DNA of 64,000 bases from Mariprofundus sp. EBB-1. Its GTDB lineage: Bacteria > Pseudomonadota > Zetaproteobacteria > Mariprofundales > Mariprofundaceae. The notes under the pieces are model-generated. The model had not been told where the DNA came from. It was given only the letters and a program-made list of their open reading frames with translations, and made no database searches. Of this stretch, positions 11,289 to 20,228 are shown piece after piece. The position numbers and the translations under genes are program-made. The stretch is taken from NCBI RefSeq assembly GCF_003665155.1, contig NZ_RCFQ01000005.1, positions 1 through 64,000 on the forward strand. Direction: 5' to 3'. How positions within the stretch are numbered: the first letter of the stretch is position 1; each line of letters opens with the position of its first letter.

Positions 11289-12792
11289 AGCTGTCACACC
11301 ACTCGCTTCGTTACTTCTATCTCTGCTCTTTCTGGTTAGCTCAGCGAATGCCGCAGAAAATAGTCTGAAACAGGTGCAACAACAGCTAGATGACTTTAAA
11401 CAGAGTGAACTCGCTATGTTTGCCCCGCAAACTATTGATCGGGCCAATGCCTTAGTTGGTGCGGCAATGCTGGCCAAAGATCAGTTAAAACGGGAAGAGA
11501 GTAAAAGTGCGGTTGTACTGGCCACAGCAAAACTGGCTGAAGCCAAACAGACTGCCACTGCGTTTAAAAGACGCTTCAATGATCTCATCTTATTACGTGA
11601 CGATGCCAAGTCGATCGCAGAAATTGTCGCCTCACCCGGTCAATCGTCTGGTTATATTTCACCAACGCAAATTCTCAAACCTGCCAGAGACGCATTGATG
11701 CAAGCGATCAGTAGCCATGAACAGGGACAGCTGAATCAAACACAGGCTTATGCCGACAAGGCGCAGAAACTCTTTACGCAAATCATCTCCGATGCCATTC
11801 CACAACTCACAGAAATAACTGCCAGTGTAGTTGGTAAAGCGGCCAATAGCGGTGCGAAGCAATATGCTCCGAAAATATATCAACGTTCAAAAAAGAAACT
11901 GGCTGAACTGCGTAATTTTATGGATGGTTTAAGTCAGGTAATGCCATCACGGCCTGTAGATGGCCTTTATCTGGCTCGTGAAGCCAAACACATGTCGGAG
12001 CAGGTGAAATTATGGCGCAAAAAAACAGGTAGCCATGAACAGATAGTACTTGCTCAGCGCAGCTTGAAACTGAAACTGGCCAATGCACTTCATATCAGTT
12101 CTGCCACCAACCCCATGCTCACTGAGATCGAAGGGAAAGATCTTTTGGCCGCTCTGGAAAAAGCTAACCGGGATCTGGCTGATGAACGTACCGCACACAA
12201 GCAAACTATTGCGCTGTTGAAAAAGCAGGCGGCCGAAGAGCTCCAACGCCAACTCTCATTGCAAACTGAAAGTATGACATTGACCCAACAACAACGCATG
12301 TCCACCATCAAAGATGCCTATAGAGCAAAACTTGAACGCGGTCAGGCACAGCTTGAAAAAGAGACATTTGAAACCAAAAGACAGGCTAAATTGCATAAAC
12401 TGTTCAAGAAAAATGAAGCCAGCGTTCTGGTTAACCTTGATGGATCACTGTTAATCAGACTTTCTGGTCTGCAATTCGCCCCGGGCAGAAGTAAAGTCGA
12501 TGCAAAATATTATGATATGCTGGAACGCCTTAAACAGGCCATGGCAATCTATCAGGATCGATCCCTTAGCATTGAAGGACATACAGACAACCTTGGTGAA
12601 GTAAAACCCAATCAGCAATTATCACTGAAAAGAGCTGAGGCTGTACGTGATTTCTTAATTTCTTCCGGCGCTGACAGTTCACGTTTGAAAGCCCTTGGAT
12701 ATGGAGAAGTACGTCCCATTGCCAGCAATGATTTTCCACAAGGGCGCGCCATGAATCGACGCATTGATGTGGTTATTCAAACGGGCAAATAA
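11281..12792 (+). CDS. OmpA-family periplasmic/outer-membrane protein, coiled-coil plus OmpA C-terminal domain
   Basis: Starting at TTG 11281, with AAAGGA about eight bases upstream, the 503-residue protein has a signal peptide ending near SSANAAE. Residues 30-370 are almost wholly helical and charged, with likely coiled coils around 280-365. The last ~120 residues are an OmpA-like peptidoglycan-binding domain: LQFAPGRSKVDAKYYDML, SIEGHTDNLGEVKPNQQLS, RAEAVRDFLISSGAD and NRRIDVVIQ. The helical part resembles DUF4398-type regions of similar proteins. It likely tethers the envelope to peptidoglycan. The eight-base overlap with nadA is unusual because the two functions are unrelated. Confidence 0.88.
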   Translation: MYKAVTPLASLLLSLLFLVSSANAAENSLKQVQQQLDDFKQSELAMFAPQTIDRANALVGAAMLAKDQLKREESKSAVVLATAKLAEAKQTATAFKRRFNDLILLRDDAKSIAEIVASPGQSSGYISPTQILKPARDALMQAISSHEQGQLNQTQAYADKAQKLFTQIISDAIPQLTEITASVVGKAANSGAKQYAPKIYQRSKKKLAELRNFMDGLSQVMPSRPVDGLYLAREAKHMSEQVKLWRKKTGSHEQIVLAQRSLKLKLANALHISSATNPMLTEIEGKDLLAALEKANRDLADERTAHKQTIALLKKQAAEELQRQLSLQTESMTLTQQQRMSTIKDAYRAKLERGQAQLEKETFETKRQAKLHKLFKKNEASVLVNLDGSLLIRLSGLQFAPGRSKVDAKYYDMLERLKQAMAIYQDRSLSIEGHTDNLGEVKPNQQLSLKRAEAVRDFLISSGADSSRLKALGYGEVRPIASNDFPQGRAMNRRIDVVIQTGK

Positions 12793-12912
12793 AAGCATTG
12801 AACAGATCATAGTAGCTCAGTTACAGACCTATCAAATATTTAACTGCCGACAACACGTTCAGCACCATGCAAGATAAACGCTTATTGCTCCGCTAGCCGG
12901 TTGTACTACTAC

Positions 12913-13725
12913 CTATGATTCATCGGGTTTTGCTTTACTCAATTGAAAGCGCAGCTTCTCCAACGCTTGTTGTGTTTCATGCAACTCATCCATCAACTGA
13001 TCACGCGTTGGCGGCACGCGCATCTCTTTCAGACGCTCCTGTTTGGCTTCATCCAGATTATTGATTACCACAGCGATAAACAGGTTGATGATCACAAACG
13101 TGCCCATAATTACAAACGACACAAAATAGATCCAGCTCAAGGGGTGCATGGCCATGGCGGTGTACATCAGGTCAGTCCAGTCCTCTAAGGTGACAATGCG
13201 AAACAGCGTTAACAGTGAAATACCAAGATTACCCCAATGTTCAGGATCATGCGCATGAAACAGTTGCTGCCCAGCTACGGCATAAATATAAAAGATCACA
13301 CTCATCAGAAGCATGACATTGGCCATACTTGGGATGGAGCGCATCAATGTAGTCACAATCAAACGCAGTTCGGGAATAGCAGAGATCAAACGCAGCACTC
13401 GCAACAGACGCGCTAATCGTGCCAGCATGGCTAACTCACCCGTACTCGGGATCAGGGCTAATAAAATGATGGTAAAATCAAATACATTCCAACCTTCACG
13501 AAAATAGTTACCAACTTTCGGAGAAACAGCATAGATCTTCAACGTAGCTTCAATGATAAATATCGTTAATACAATCCTGTTACCCCACGTAATCCAATGT
13601 CCATATTGATCCACTAAATCAGTCGATGTCTCCATGCCAATCAACACCGCACTGAGCAAAATAATTCCAATAATAAAACGTTCAAAGGCAACGTGGGCAA
13701 TAATATTTTGAGCCAGAAGTTTCAT
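12913..13725 (-). CDS. Voltage-gated cation channel, NavBac fold, with Ca-channel-like acidic filter
   Basis: The product is 270 residues from ATG 13725, chosen because GGAGA lies about seven bases upstream; the longer ATG at 13743 overlaps that site. Six TM segments: S1 ~17-35, S2 ~47-66, S3 ~80-93, S4 ~98-118 with Arg every third residue (LARLARLLRVLRL), S5 ~128-155 and S6 ~192-220. The pore loop reads T179-L-E-D-W-T-D185, where NavAb has TLESWSM. The tail (~225-270) is charged and helical, as expected for the tetramerising neck and coiled coil. The family forms homotetrameric Na+ or Ca2+ channels. Asp at two positions used to make engineered CavAb Ca2+-selective suggests Ca2+ permeation; that is inference. 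Confidence 0.9.
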   Translation of the reverse strand: MKLLAQNIIAHVAFERFIIGIILLSAVLIGMETSTDLVDQYGHWITWGNRIVLTIFIIEATLKIYAVSPKVGNYFREGWNVFDFTIILLALIPSTGELAMLARLARLLRVLRLISAIPELRLIVTTLMRSIPSMANVMLLMSVIFYIYAVAGQQLFHAHDPEHWGNLGISLLTLFRIVTLEDWTDLMYTAMAMHPLSWIYFVSFVIMGTFVIINLFIAVVINNLDEAKQERLKEMRVPPTRDQLMDELHETQQALEKLRFQLSKAKPDES

Positions 13726-14089
13726 ATAATTTTCTCCACACATCCAATTTTATGCATCAGTATGAGTCACAAGGCGCGCAGCTTACTTTTCTTATCTGTG
13801 AATTTAAACCAACATAATAGATTGCCTTACACTCCCCCTATGAATCGCACTACGCAGCACTTTCATATATGGCAAAACACAAAATCTATTTATTTAAAAA
13901 GGAAAAGGGCTCGGATCATTATCCAGCCAATAGGATGTTTTAGCGGATATACGAAATAACACCTGGAAAGATGCTACAACAATGCATCAGCCAACCTGAT
14001 ATTCATCCTCAGGAAAACATACAGCATCCACTACAAACGGGTAAAATATAACGATCCAACACACCTAAGTGCCGTACCTTCATGACAGC
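13726..14089. other. AT-rich spacer with no supported gene
   Basis: These 364 bases separate the channel gene from the 3' end of the sugar operon; both are on the minus strand. An 88-codon plus-strand frame overlapping the channel start has no ribosome binding site and no recognisable features, so I do not call it. The channel promoter is presumably here, but no clear -35/-10 pair stands out. Confidence 0.5.
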
Positions 14090-15013
14090 TTACTTTTCAG
14101 ATACAAACTGCGCATAATCACGAATATATTCATCTGCATTATAGGCATGCGACGCATACACCATCAATAATGCATCTTTTGAAAACTTGTACTGGATACC
14201 CCAGGTCATGGTAGGCATATACAGCCCCATATCCGGACTATTCAGACAGACTTCCCTGTTATTGGAACCATCATCCACCACCACGTTGACACTGCCCTTC
14301 ATGCAAACAAGAAACTGTTCGCACTCGCGATGGGCATGCTCTCCTCTGACATCTTCGGAAGGTACATTATAGATACAAAAGGTACGAACCGGGACAAATG
14401 GAAGATCATCGGAAAATTCTGTCACAAGCAAGGAGCCGCGCATGTCTTCGAACTTTTTAAGCTGCCACAGCTCTGCCCCACCAACGCCCAAATGCGCGGG
14501 CCTCGAGGCCGTATGCTCGCTTTCGCTTACCACACTGTGCTGCTTACCTGTGCCCGTATAACCGACAATTCTGGCTGGATTACCAACCACAATAGCTTTT
14601 GGTGGTACATCTTTGGTGACCACTGCCCCTGCCCCAACCATCGCTTCCATGCCAATCCTGATACCGGGCAGAATAGTCGCATTGGCACCAATAGAGGCAC
14701 CACGTTCAATCACACTAGAGGAAAATTGCTCCGGATACTGTCTGGAGCGCGGAAATTTATCATTGCTAAAGGTCGCATTGGGGCCAATGAAGACATCATT
14801 CATAATGCGAATGCCATCCCAAATCTGTACGCCACACTTGATGGTGACACCATCACCGATACTGACATCGTTTTCAATAAACACGCCGTCACAAATATTA
14901 CACTGGCTACCGATCACGGCCCCGGGAAGCACATGTGCAAAAGCCCATATGCGTGTTTCTGAACCAATCTGGCTACTCTCGCAAATAGCTTGTTCATGTA
15001 CAAAATAATTCAT
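14090..15013 (-). CDS. Bifunctional sugar N-acetyltransferase / dTDP-6-deoxyhexose 3,4-ketoisomerase
   Basis: The 307-residue protein starts at ATG 15013 with AAGGGG upstream. Residues ~1-150 are a left-handed beta-helix acyltransferase (hexapeptide repeats, GVFIENDVSIGDG, IGANATILPGIRIG, VVTKDVPPKAIVVGNPARIVG). Residues ~175-307 are a cupin of the FdtA/QdtA (WxcM-like) type, with the characteristic RGEHAHRECEQFLVC and DMGLYMPTMTWG. Fused enzymes of this order (FdtD type) isomerise dTDP-4-keto-6-deoxyglucose and later acetylate the 3-amino group. It is the last gene of the run aminotransferase-GtrB-GtrA-this gene, 21 bases after gtrA. Whether the sugar is the galacto (Fuc3NAc) or gluco (Qui3NAc) form is not decidable from sequence. 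rmlA/rmlB must be elsewhere. Confidence 0.9.
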   Translation of the reverse strand: MNYFVHEQAICESSQIGSETRIWAFAHVLPGAVIGSQCNICDGVFIENDVSIGDGVTIKCGVQIWDGIRIMNDVFIGPNATFSNDKFPRSRQYPEQFSSSVIERGASIGANATILPGIRIGMEAMVGAGAVVTKDVPPKAIVVGNPARIVGYTGTGKQHSVVSESEHTASRPAHLGVGGAELWQLKKFEDMRGSLLVTEFSDDLPFVPVRTFCIYNVPSEDVRGEHAHRECEQFLVCMKGSVNVVVDDGSNNREVCLNSPDMGLYMPTMTWGIQYKFSKDALLMVYASHAYNADEYIRDYAQFVSEK

Positions 15014-15034
15014 AGACAACCCCTTTAACACCCC

Positions 15035-15463
15035 TTAACGCTCAGAACTACCGGCAGAATAGTTTTTTCCACCAGCAAACAACAGCCTGGAAAAGATAAA
15101 GTTCAATGCAGATGTAATCGCAATGACTGCAAATACAGCCAAGCGAGCATGCATTCCCAGGGCGACAAACGCAGATGTCAGATACAGGCCGAGAAAAAAT
15201 GAAAGCAGGTAGAGCAGAGCCAGTAACACTATCTGGCGAACACCGGTAGTAGCACTGCGAAACACATACTTCGGATATGCAATGGCGATAAAGGCAAAAC
15301 CGGCGAGCCAGGAAACAGCATAGGATATTTCCGGATTTATAAAGGTGACCAGCAGTTGGTAGAGTGCAATTGTCAGTAATGTATTAAGGCCACCTGTCAG
15401 GGCAAAACGGATGACTTCAGCTTTCAAACGCCCGTATCGTCCGGCATCATCCTTCATGTCCAT
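15035..15463 (-). CDS. GtrA-family membrane protein (putative lipid-linked sugar flippase)
   Basis: This is a 142-residue, four-TM protein. Its start is taken at ATG 15463, with AGGAG about 13 bases ahead; the next ATG is two codons on. FALTGGLNTLLTIALYQLLV and LAGFAFIAIAYPKYVFRS are typical of GtrA, and residues ~70-130 hold two further helices. The family is thought to translocate polyprenyl-phosphate-linked sugars across the inner membrane. It overlaps the 3' end of the GtrB-like gene by 17 bases, which argues for coupled synthesis and joint function. Confidence 0.88.
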   Translation of the reverse strand: MDMKDDAGRYGRLKAEVIRFALTGGLNTLLTIALYQLLVTFINPEISYAVSWLAGFAFIAIAYPKYVFRSATTGVRQIVLLALLYLLSFFLGLYLTSAFVALGMHARLAVFAVIAITSALNFIFSRLLFAGGKNYSAGSSER

Positions 15464-16394
15464 CAAACTGATGCTTCTCCTGCAGCAATGTAATGGGCCG
15501 TTTTTTGGTGTTTTCGTTGCAGCGCCAAACATAACTGCCAATGATGCCCTGCCCTAAAATCAACAAGGAACCAATGAAATAGATACTAAGAATAATCGGC
15601 GCATAACCGGGCACTGTAATCAGCGACAACATCCAGGAAATGGTCACCACCAGCGACACCACAAAGGATATGGCTATACCAAATCCACCCACCCACAGAA
15701 ACATAAGAATGGGCAGATCAGAAAAGGCAAACACGCTATCAAGCATATAGCGCAGTTTACGACTGAAATTCCAGGCAGATTGACCAAGTTCACGCTTCTG
15801 TCGCTCGTAGGTGACAAAACCACGCCGGAACCCAACCCAAAACAACTGCCCGATCAGGGATGAGTTACTCTCTTCCAGCATCAGTAGTGAAGATCTGACC
15901 TTGTCGTTACAGGCAAACACATCAACACCACCATCGGGCACATCTCTGATCACCAGCCGGCGATAAAAAGTCCAGAACAGTTTCGACAACAGTTTTGTCA
16001 GCGATGGATCATCCCTTTTGGCACGAACACCAACAGCAACATCATGTTGCCCCCCGGCCAACAAGGCGAAAAATTCGACAATCAATTCCGGTGGTTCCTG
16101 TAAATCAGCAGCCATCACAGCAAACAATTCACCACGGGCAACTTCCAAGCCTCTCCGGATAGCCGCAAAGGAACCAAAATTTCGCGATAATAAAATCAAC
16201 TGAGACATGAATGGCTGGGTCGATAATTGTTCCAGCAACATCGCATAACTATGATCTGGGGAACCATCTACAACGAATACTACTTCCAAATTTTCAATCT
16301 TCTGATTCAGATTACCAAGGGCAACAAGCAGAGCAGGAATATTTTCCTCATTCTTGTATACCGGAATGATGAGTGAATGAACGGGTTTACGCAT
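15447..16394 (-). CDS. GtrB-like polyprenyl-phosphate glycosyltransferase (GT2)
   Basis: The 315-residue protein has an N-terminal GT-A domain: SLIIPVYKNEENIPALL, VVFVVDGSPDHS, and the metal/nucleotide site MAADLQEPPELI. After about residue 225 come two long TM hairpins (FSDLPILMFLWVGGFGIAIS and SIYFIGSLLILGQGIIGSYV). This is the architecture of GtrB/DPM1-type enzymes, which load a sugar from a nucleotide donor onto undecaprenyl phosphate on the cytoplasmic face. Placed between a sugar aminotransferase and GtrA, its donor is probably the dTDP-3-acetamido-3,6-dideoxyhexose made by the flanking genes. That substrate assignment is inference; glucose would be the default for the family. Confidence 0.9.
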   Translation of the reverse strand: MRKPVHSLIIPVYKNEENIPALLVALGNLNQKIENLEVVFVVDGSPDHSYAMLLEQLSTQPFMSQLILLSRNFGSFAAIRRGLEVARGELFAVMAADLQEPPELIVEFFALLAGGQHDVAVGVRAKRDDPSLTKLLSKLFWTFYRRLVIRDVPDGGVDVFACNDKVRSSLLMLEESNSSLIGQLFWVGFRRGFVTYERQKRELGQSAWNFSRKLRYMLDSVFAFSDLPILMFLWVGGFGIAISFVVSLVVTISWMLSLITVPGYAPIILSIYFIGSLLILGQGIIGSYVWRCNENTKKRPITLLQEKHQFDGHEG

Positions 16395-16403
16395 GGGCCA
16401 AGC

Positions 16404-17519
16404 CTACACCATTTTGGCGATATACAAATCAAACACCTTTCCGATATGTTCAAGTTCATCATCGGTGATACCGGCATAACATGGCAATGAGAAAATTTCG
16501 GCCGTTGCGGCGATTGAGCGATCCAACCCCATCGATCTGAAAGGCTGCATCTGCATAGCTGGCTGGTCTGTATCCAATACCGGATAATGAATATCGGTAG
16601 CAATGCCATGGTAGGCTAGTTCATCCCGAATCAACTGGCGCTGAGGATGGCGCACCACAAACAAGTGACCGACATAAGCAGGTGATGCATGCGTCACCAC
16701 CTCCACAATGCCATGACAATGCTGCTGCAGATACGCAGCGGCCTGCTGTCGGCGTGCATTGAGTGTTGGCAACGCTTTCAATTTAACGCGTAGAATGGCG
16801 GCTTGCAGTTCATCAAGCCGACTATTCCGACCCAGAGGCAGCGTACTCTCATACTTACCCTGCCAACCATATTGTCTGAGCTGCATGCAGGTTTGCGCTG
16901 TTTGCTCATTGTTGCTCACAATGGCCCCGCCATCACCGAGCGCACCTAAATTTTTCGTGGGATAAAAACTAAAGGTCGCCACATCCCCAAGACCGCCCAC
17001 CATGCGTCCATGCATCATGGCACCATGTGCCTGAGCACAGTCTTCCAGAATGGTGACATCACTATGCCCCGCCTGATCCAGTGCGTCACGCAAGGCCGGC
17101 ACATCCACAGCCTGACCATACAAATGTGTTGCCACCACGCAGCGCGTGATTGGAGATGCAGCCGCATTCACCTTGTTAATATCGAGCAACAGATCGCTCT
17201 CAGAGACATCCACATAAACCGGAACTGCTCCGATAAGATTGCAGGCTGTTGTCGCATAGCAACCGGCATTGGCCACGGTAATCACTTCATCACCACGCCG
17301 AACACCCAGCGCCCGCAGTGCAATTTCTAACGCGTCAGTACCATTTCCAACTGAAACACAATGTTGAACCGAACAGTAATCTGCAAACTCCTGCTCAAAG
17401 GCCTTTACATGCGCACCCAGCAAATAATATCCAGAGTCGAGAACATCCTTGATCGTTTTGTCGATCTCATCCCTAAATAAAGCATTTTCTCTCGAAGGCA
17501 GATTAAATAACACGTTCAT
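16404..17519 (-). CDS. PLP-dependent sugar aminotransferase (DegT/DnrJ/EryC1 family)
   Basis: The 371-residue protein starts at ATG 17519, with GAGG a few bases upstream, rather than the ATG four codons earlier. Motifs: GNGTDALEIALRALG, ANAGCYATTACNLIGAVPV, ILEDCAQAHGA and the PLP lysine in FSFYPTKNLGALGDGGA. The HQ/HG-region and GRNSRLDELQAAIL loop are those of nucleotide-sugar aminotransferases. With a 3,4-ketoisomerase three genes downstream, amination at C3 of a dTDP-3-keto-6-deoxyhexose (FdtB/QdtB role) is the expected reaction. It is the first gene of the four-gene minus-strand operon; the spacer to the divergent PMT-type gene (259 bases) should hold both promoters. Confidence 0.92.
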   Translation of the reverse strand: MNVLFNLPSRENALFRDEIDKTIKDVLDSGYYLLGAHVKAFEQEFADYCSVQHCVSVGNGTDALEIALRALGVRRGDEVITVANAGCYATTACNLIGAVPVYVDVSESDLLLDINKVNAAASPITRCVVATHLYGQAVDVPALRDALDQAGHSDVTILEDCAQAHGAMMHGRMVGGLGDVATFSFYPTKNLGALGDGGAIVSNNEQTAQTCMQLRQYGWQGKYESTLPLGRNSRLDELQAAILRVKLKALPTLNARRQQAAAYLQQHCHGIVEVVTHASPAYVGHLFVVRHPQRQLIRDELAYHGIATDIHYPVLDTDQPAMQMQPFRSMGLDRSIAATAEIFSLPCYAGITDDELEHIGKVFDLYIAKMV

Positions 17520-17724
17520 GGATATCCTCATCTCATCTATGTCAGCAAGCCCATCACAGTTGCCTCAGGCTTGCAATAAAACGCATGCGTTTGATCTCGG
17601 CCACCGATACTGCATTAATGACAAACTTAGGCATGAACAATACCATTGCGAACAATCGACAATGCATTTATTTTTTTTAAACACCAACGCCTCAATGGCA
17701 AACAACTAATTCTCATGAGGGAAC

Positions 17725-17782
17725 TCGAACCTGATGCCGGTGCAATACAATGATCGAACCTAATGCTGGTATGATGCAATGA
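17725..17782 (+). repeat. 29-bp tandem duplication at the start of the PMT-type gene
   Basis: Unit 1 (17725-17753) and unit 2 (17754-17782) share TCGAACCT-ATGC-GGT and CAATGA. A third, degenerate start of a unit (TCAAACCC) runs into the coding sequence. The duplication creates a ten-codon frame, ATG 17750 to TGA 17782, whose stop overlaps the gene start as ATGA. A nine-codon frame begins at 17733. Neither the gene nor these frames has a strong ribosome binding site, apart from GAGGGA before 17733. Confidence 0.75.
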
Positions 17783-19146
17783 TCAAACCCGACACCTTAA
17801 AAATAGTTGTTCTATTCGCCGCCCTAGCCATGCTGTTACCTCTGCCTGTGATGCAATATATCGGTGAAGAGAGCTGGTACACCATGAGTGCCTACGAAAT
17901 GTTCGTAAACCATAAATGGTGGCACCAAACCCTGTTTGGCTGGGATTTAGGCAAACCCCCTTTATTTAACTGGCTGACGATTGCTGTAGCAGAAGTAATC
18001 GGATGGGAGCATCTTGAAATCGCCCCGAGGATTGTTTCTGTTGTCAGCACATGGGCTTCTGCATGTGTCGTGTTTCTGATGGCTCGCCGACTGTTCCCCG
18101 GCCACGACACCACACCCTGGCTGGCCACATTAATCTACCTGACAATGGGCGAAGTTTTCTTCTGGTATGGCTGGCTTGGTTATGCCGATGCCACATTCGG
18201 TTTTTTCATTTTTTCCGCCATTATCTGTTTATGGATTGCTATTGAAGATAATAAGCTGAAATGGTTTATAGTTTCTCTGCTGCTCATTTCTCTCGCATTT
18301 CTGGTTAAAAATTTCAGTTGCTACGCGATTTATGGCCTAGCCGGCATGGTATTGCTGCACCGCTTTCAACGCTGGCATATGTTATCCAACCCGCTTTTCC
18401 TTGCCCTGGGCTTATTAGGGCTGGCTTTTCCCTGGGCATATCAAACCTACTTTATTCAATTTGGATCCAGCACCAGTGACACCCTTATTCATGCCATGCT
18501 GAACTTCAAAGGGTTCGGCATACTTGATTATGTGTACCACTGGATCAGTTACCCGCTGCTCTTCATTGCCCGTGCATTTCCTATGACAATATTATTGGTC
18601 TGGTTGATGTGGAAAAACAAACAACGCTACCAACTCTCACCCTACCTGATCACGCTCATCTGCTTGCTGATTGCATGTATTGCACCTTTCTGGGTCTCTG
18701 CTGCTGCTACGCCACGCTACCTGATCCCATTTTACGGACTGTTTGCACTGCTTCTTACCGGGCTGGTTCTGCAGTTGGATCATGATAAGTTAAAGCTGGC
18801 ATTCAAAATCATGGTCATCATTGTTATCATCAAAGTGCCATATAGCTTTGGAATTCTCCCTTACATCAAAGATTGGAGACCTGAACGTGACATCAAAATT
18901 GTTGCTGAAGAGATCATGCAGTTCACTGGTGAGAAGCCTCTTCGTACACAAAATGATGTCTCGATTGGACTCAGCCTTGCCGCTTACATCAATGTACGCA
19001 CGCCGCATGACCAATTTATTCACTGGTATAATGGCAAAGAACGACAGGTATTCATTCTAACCGAAGTCGAAGAACCCTTGTTCGGTAAAATGATCAAACA
19101 CTGGCGACTGCAAGGCACAAATGCCTACCTGTATTGGCAACAGTAA
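17779..19146 (+). CDS. PMT/ArnT-like membrane glycosyltransferase (GT-C)
   Basis: The 455-residue protein is strongly hydrophobic with about ten TM helices. The first periplasmic loop reads MQYIGEESWYTMSAYEM, then GKPPLFNWLTIAV, matching the acidic residue and KPPL motif of the PMT2/ArnT family. TM runs continue to about residue 370, followed by a short soluble tail. Such enzymes transfer a sugar from polyprenyl phosphate to lipid A, O-antigen, lipid or protein on the outer face of the inner membrane. Divergent placement beside the aminosugar and GtrA/GtrB genes makes it the likely acceptor-side transferase of that module; the acceptor is unknown. The start codon lies in a duplicated 29-bp unit. 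Confidence 0.85.
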   Translation: MIKPDTLKIVVLFAALAMLLPLPVMQYIGEESWYTMSAYEMFVNHKWWHQTLFGWDLGKPPLFNWLTIAVAEVIGWEHLEIAPRIVSVVSTWASACVVFLMARRLFPGHDTTPWLATLIYLTMGEVFFWYGWLGYADATFGFFIFSAIICLWIAIEDNKLKWFIVSLLLISLAFLVKNFSCYAIYGLAGMVLLHRFQRWHMLSNPLFLALGLLGLAFPWAYQTYFIQFGSSTSDTLIHAMLNFKGFGILDYVYHWISYPLLFIARAFPMTILLVWLMWKNKQRYQLSPYLITLICLLIACIAPFWVSAAATPRYLIPFYGLFALLLTGLVLQLDHDKLKLAFKIMVIIVIIKVPYSFGILPYIKDWRPERDIKIVAEEIMQFTGEKPLRTQNDVSIGLSLAAYINVRTPHDQFIHWYNGKERQVFILTEVEEPLFGKMIKHWRLQGTNAYLYWQQ

Positions 19147-19310
19147 AGCTCATATCTATCGGCCAAACATTGATGGCCTGTTGATATGCATCACGATGAT
19201 CATTGTCGCACCGGCACAGAGCCTGAGTTTGCAGACAACTACCCAGTTGCCAGCCAGCGCTCTATAGTGTCGATTCGTGTAGCCAAAAATAGTATATACG
19301 GAGTACGATT

Positions 19311-20228
19311 TTGATTCTTGTCATTGGTGACATCATTGTAGATGAATTTATCTGGGGCGATGTAACACGCATCTCACCTGAAGCACCCGTACCGGTTGTA
19401 TCGGTCAACGAAATAGATCGACGCCTTGGTGGTTCGGCCAATGTGGTACGCAATCTGCATGCGCTCGACACCAGTTCAGCCATGTTCGGTATTGTCGGTG
19501 ATGATGAACCAGGCCAGTGGGTCAAACAACGCCTTGCTGAACTGGATTCGGATAACCGTGGTGTCATTACCAAAACCAATGACCGCCCCACTGCGATAAA
19601 AACCCGTGTGATTGCCCGTCATCAACAGGTGGTTCGTTATGATCGTGAGTGGACCCAGGCAGCACAGCCGGAAAGTCACCAACACTTAACAGATATAGTG
19701 AACGAACTATTGCCAAGCTCGACTGCCGTTATTTTATCCGATTATGGAAAAGGGGTGTTAACAGCTGACTTTATCCGACAACTCATTGCGCAGTTACAGG
19801 GTGGCATTATCGCGGTTGATCCCAAACCTGAACATACCGACGCTTATCGTGGTGCGACCGTCATTACCCCCAACCTCTTTGAAGCTGCCGCCATGGTCGG
19901 TATGCAGGCCATTAACAGCGATGAGCAGGCTGAAGCGATTGCACGCCAACTGCATGATCAGCTTGATCTGCAATATGTACTGCTCACCCGTTCTGAGCGC
20001 GGCATGACCCTGTTTGACGGTAAGCTTAGCCACCATATTCCAACCGCAGCGCGTGATGTGTTTGATGTCACCGGTGCCGGCGATACGGTGATTGCTGTAT
20101 TCACAGCCTGTCTGGCACGCGGTGATGATGCCTTGAGCGCGGCTAAAACGGCCAATCGAGCAGCCGGCGTTGTGGTAGGCAAAGTAGGTACTGCCACTGC
20201 CAACTGGTCTGAAATAGAGACACACTGA
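19311..20228 (+). CDS. D-glycero-beta-D-manno-heptose-7-phosphate kinase (HldE kinase-domain type)
   Basis: This PfkB-fold kinase of 305 residues starts at TTG 19311, with GGAG eight bases upstream. It contains VIGDIIVDEFIWGDVTRISPE (seen as shorter blocks), RLGGSANVVRNLHAL, IDPKPEH-like VDPKPEH, and the catalytic DVTGAGDTVIAVF near residue 245. It phosphorylates heptose 7-phosphate at O1 for ADP-heptose, the inner-core LPS precursor. E. coli HldE fuses this to a nucleotidyltransferase; here the adenylyltransferase half is absent and must be separate (HldC or RfaE2 type). The stop overlaps the kdsB start by one base, so both inner-core sugar genes are co-expressed. Confidence 0.92.
   Translation: MILVIGDIIVDEFIWGDVTRISPEAPVPVVSVNEIDRRLGGSANVVRNLHALDTSSAMFGIVGDDEPGQWVKQRLAELDSDNRGVITKTNDRPTAIKTRVIARHQQVVRYDREWTQAAQPESHQHLTDIVNELLPSSTAVILSDYGKGVLTADFIRQLIAQLQGGIIAVDPKPEHTDAYRGATVITPNLFEAAAMVGMQAINSDEQAEAIARQLHDQLDLQYVLLTRSERGMTLFDGKLSHHIPTAARDVFDVTGAGDTVIAVFTACLARGDDALSAAKTANRAAGVVVGKVGTATANWSEIETH

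Noticed and set aside
13693-13959. 88-codon plus-strand frame overlapping the channel start
   Set aside because: Antisense to a real gene start, no ribosome binding site, no domain features.
17725-17782. TCGAACC blocks as tRNA T-loop remnants
   Set aside because: No cloverleaf, acceptor stem or anticodon arm can be drawn; it is a simple tandem duplication.
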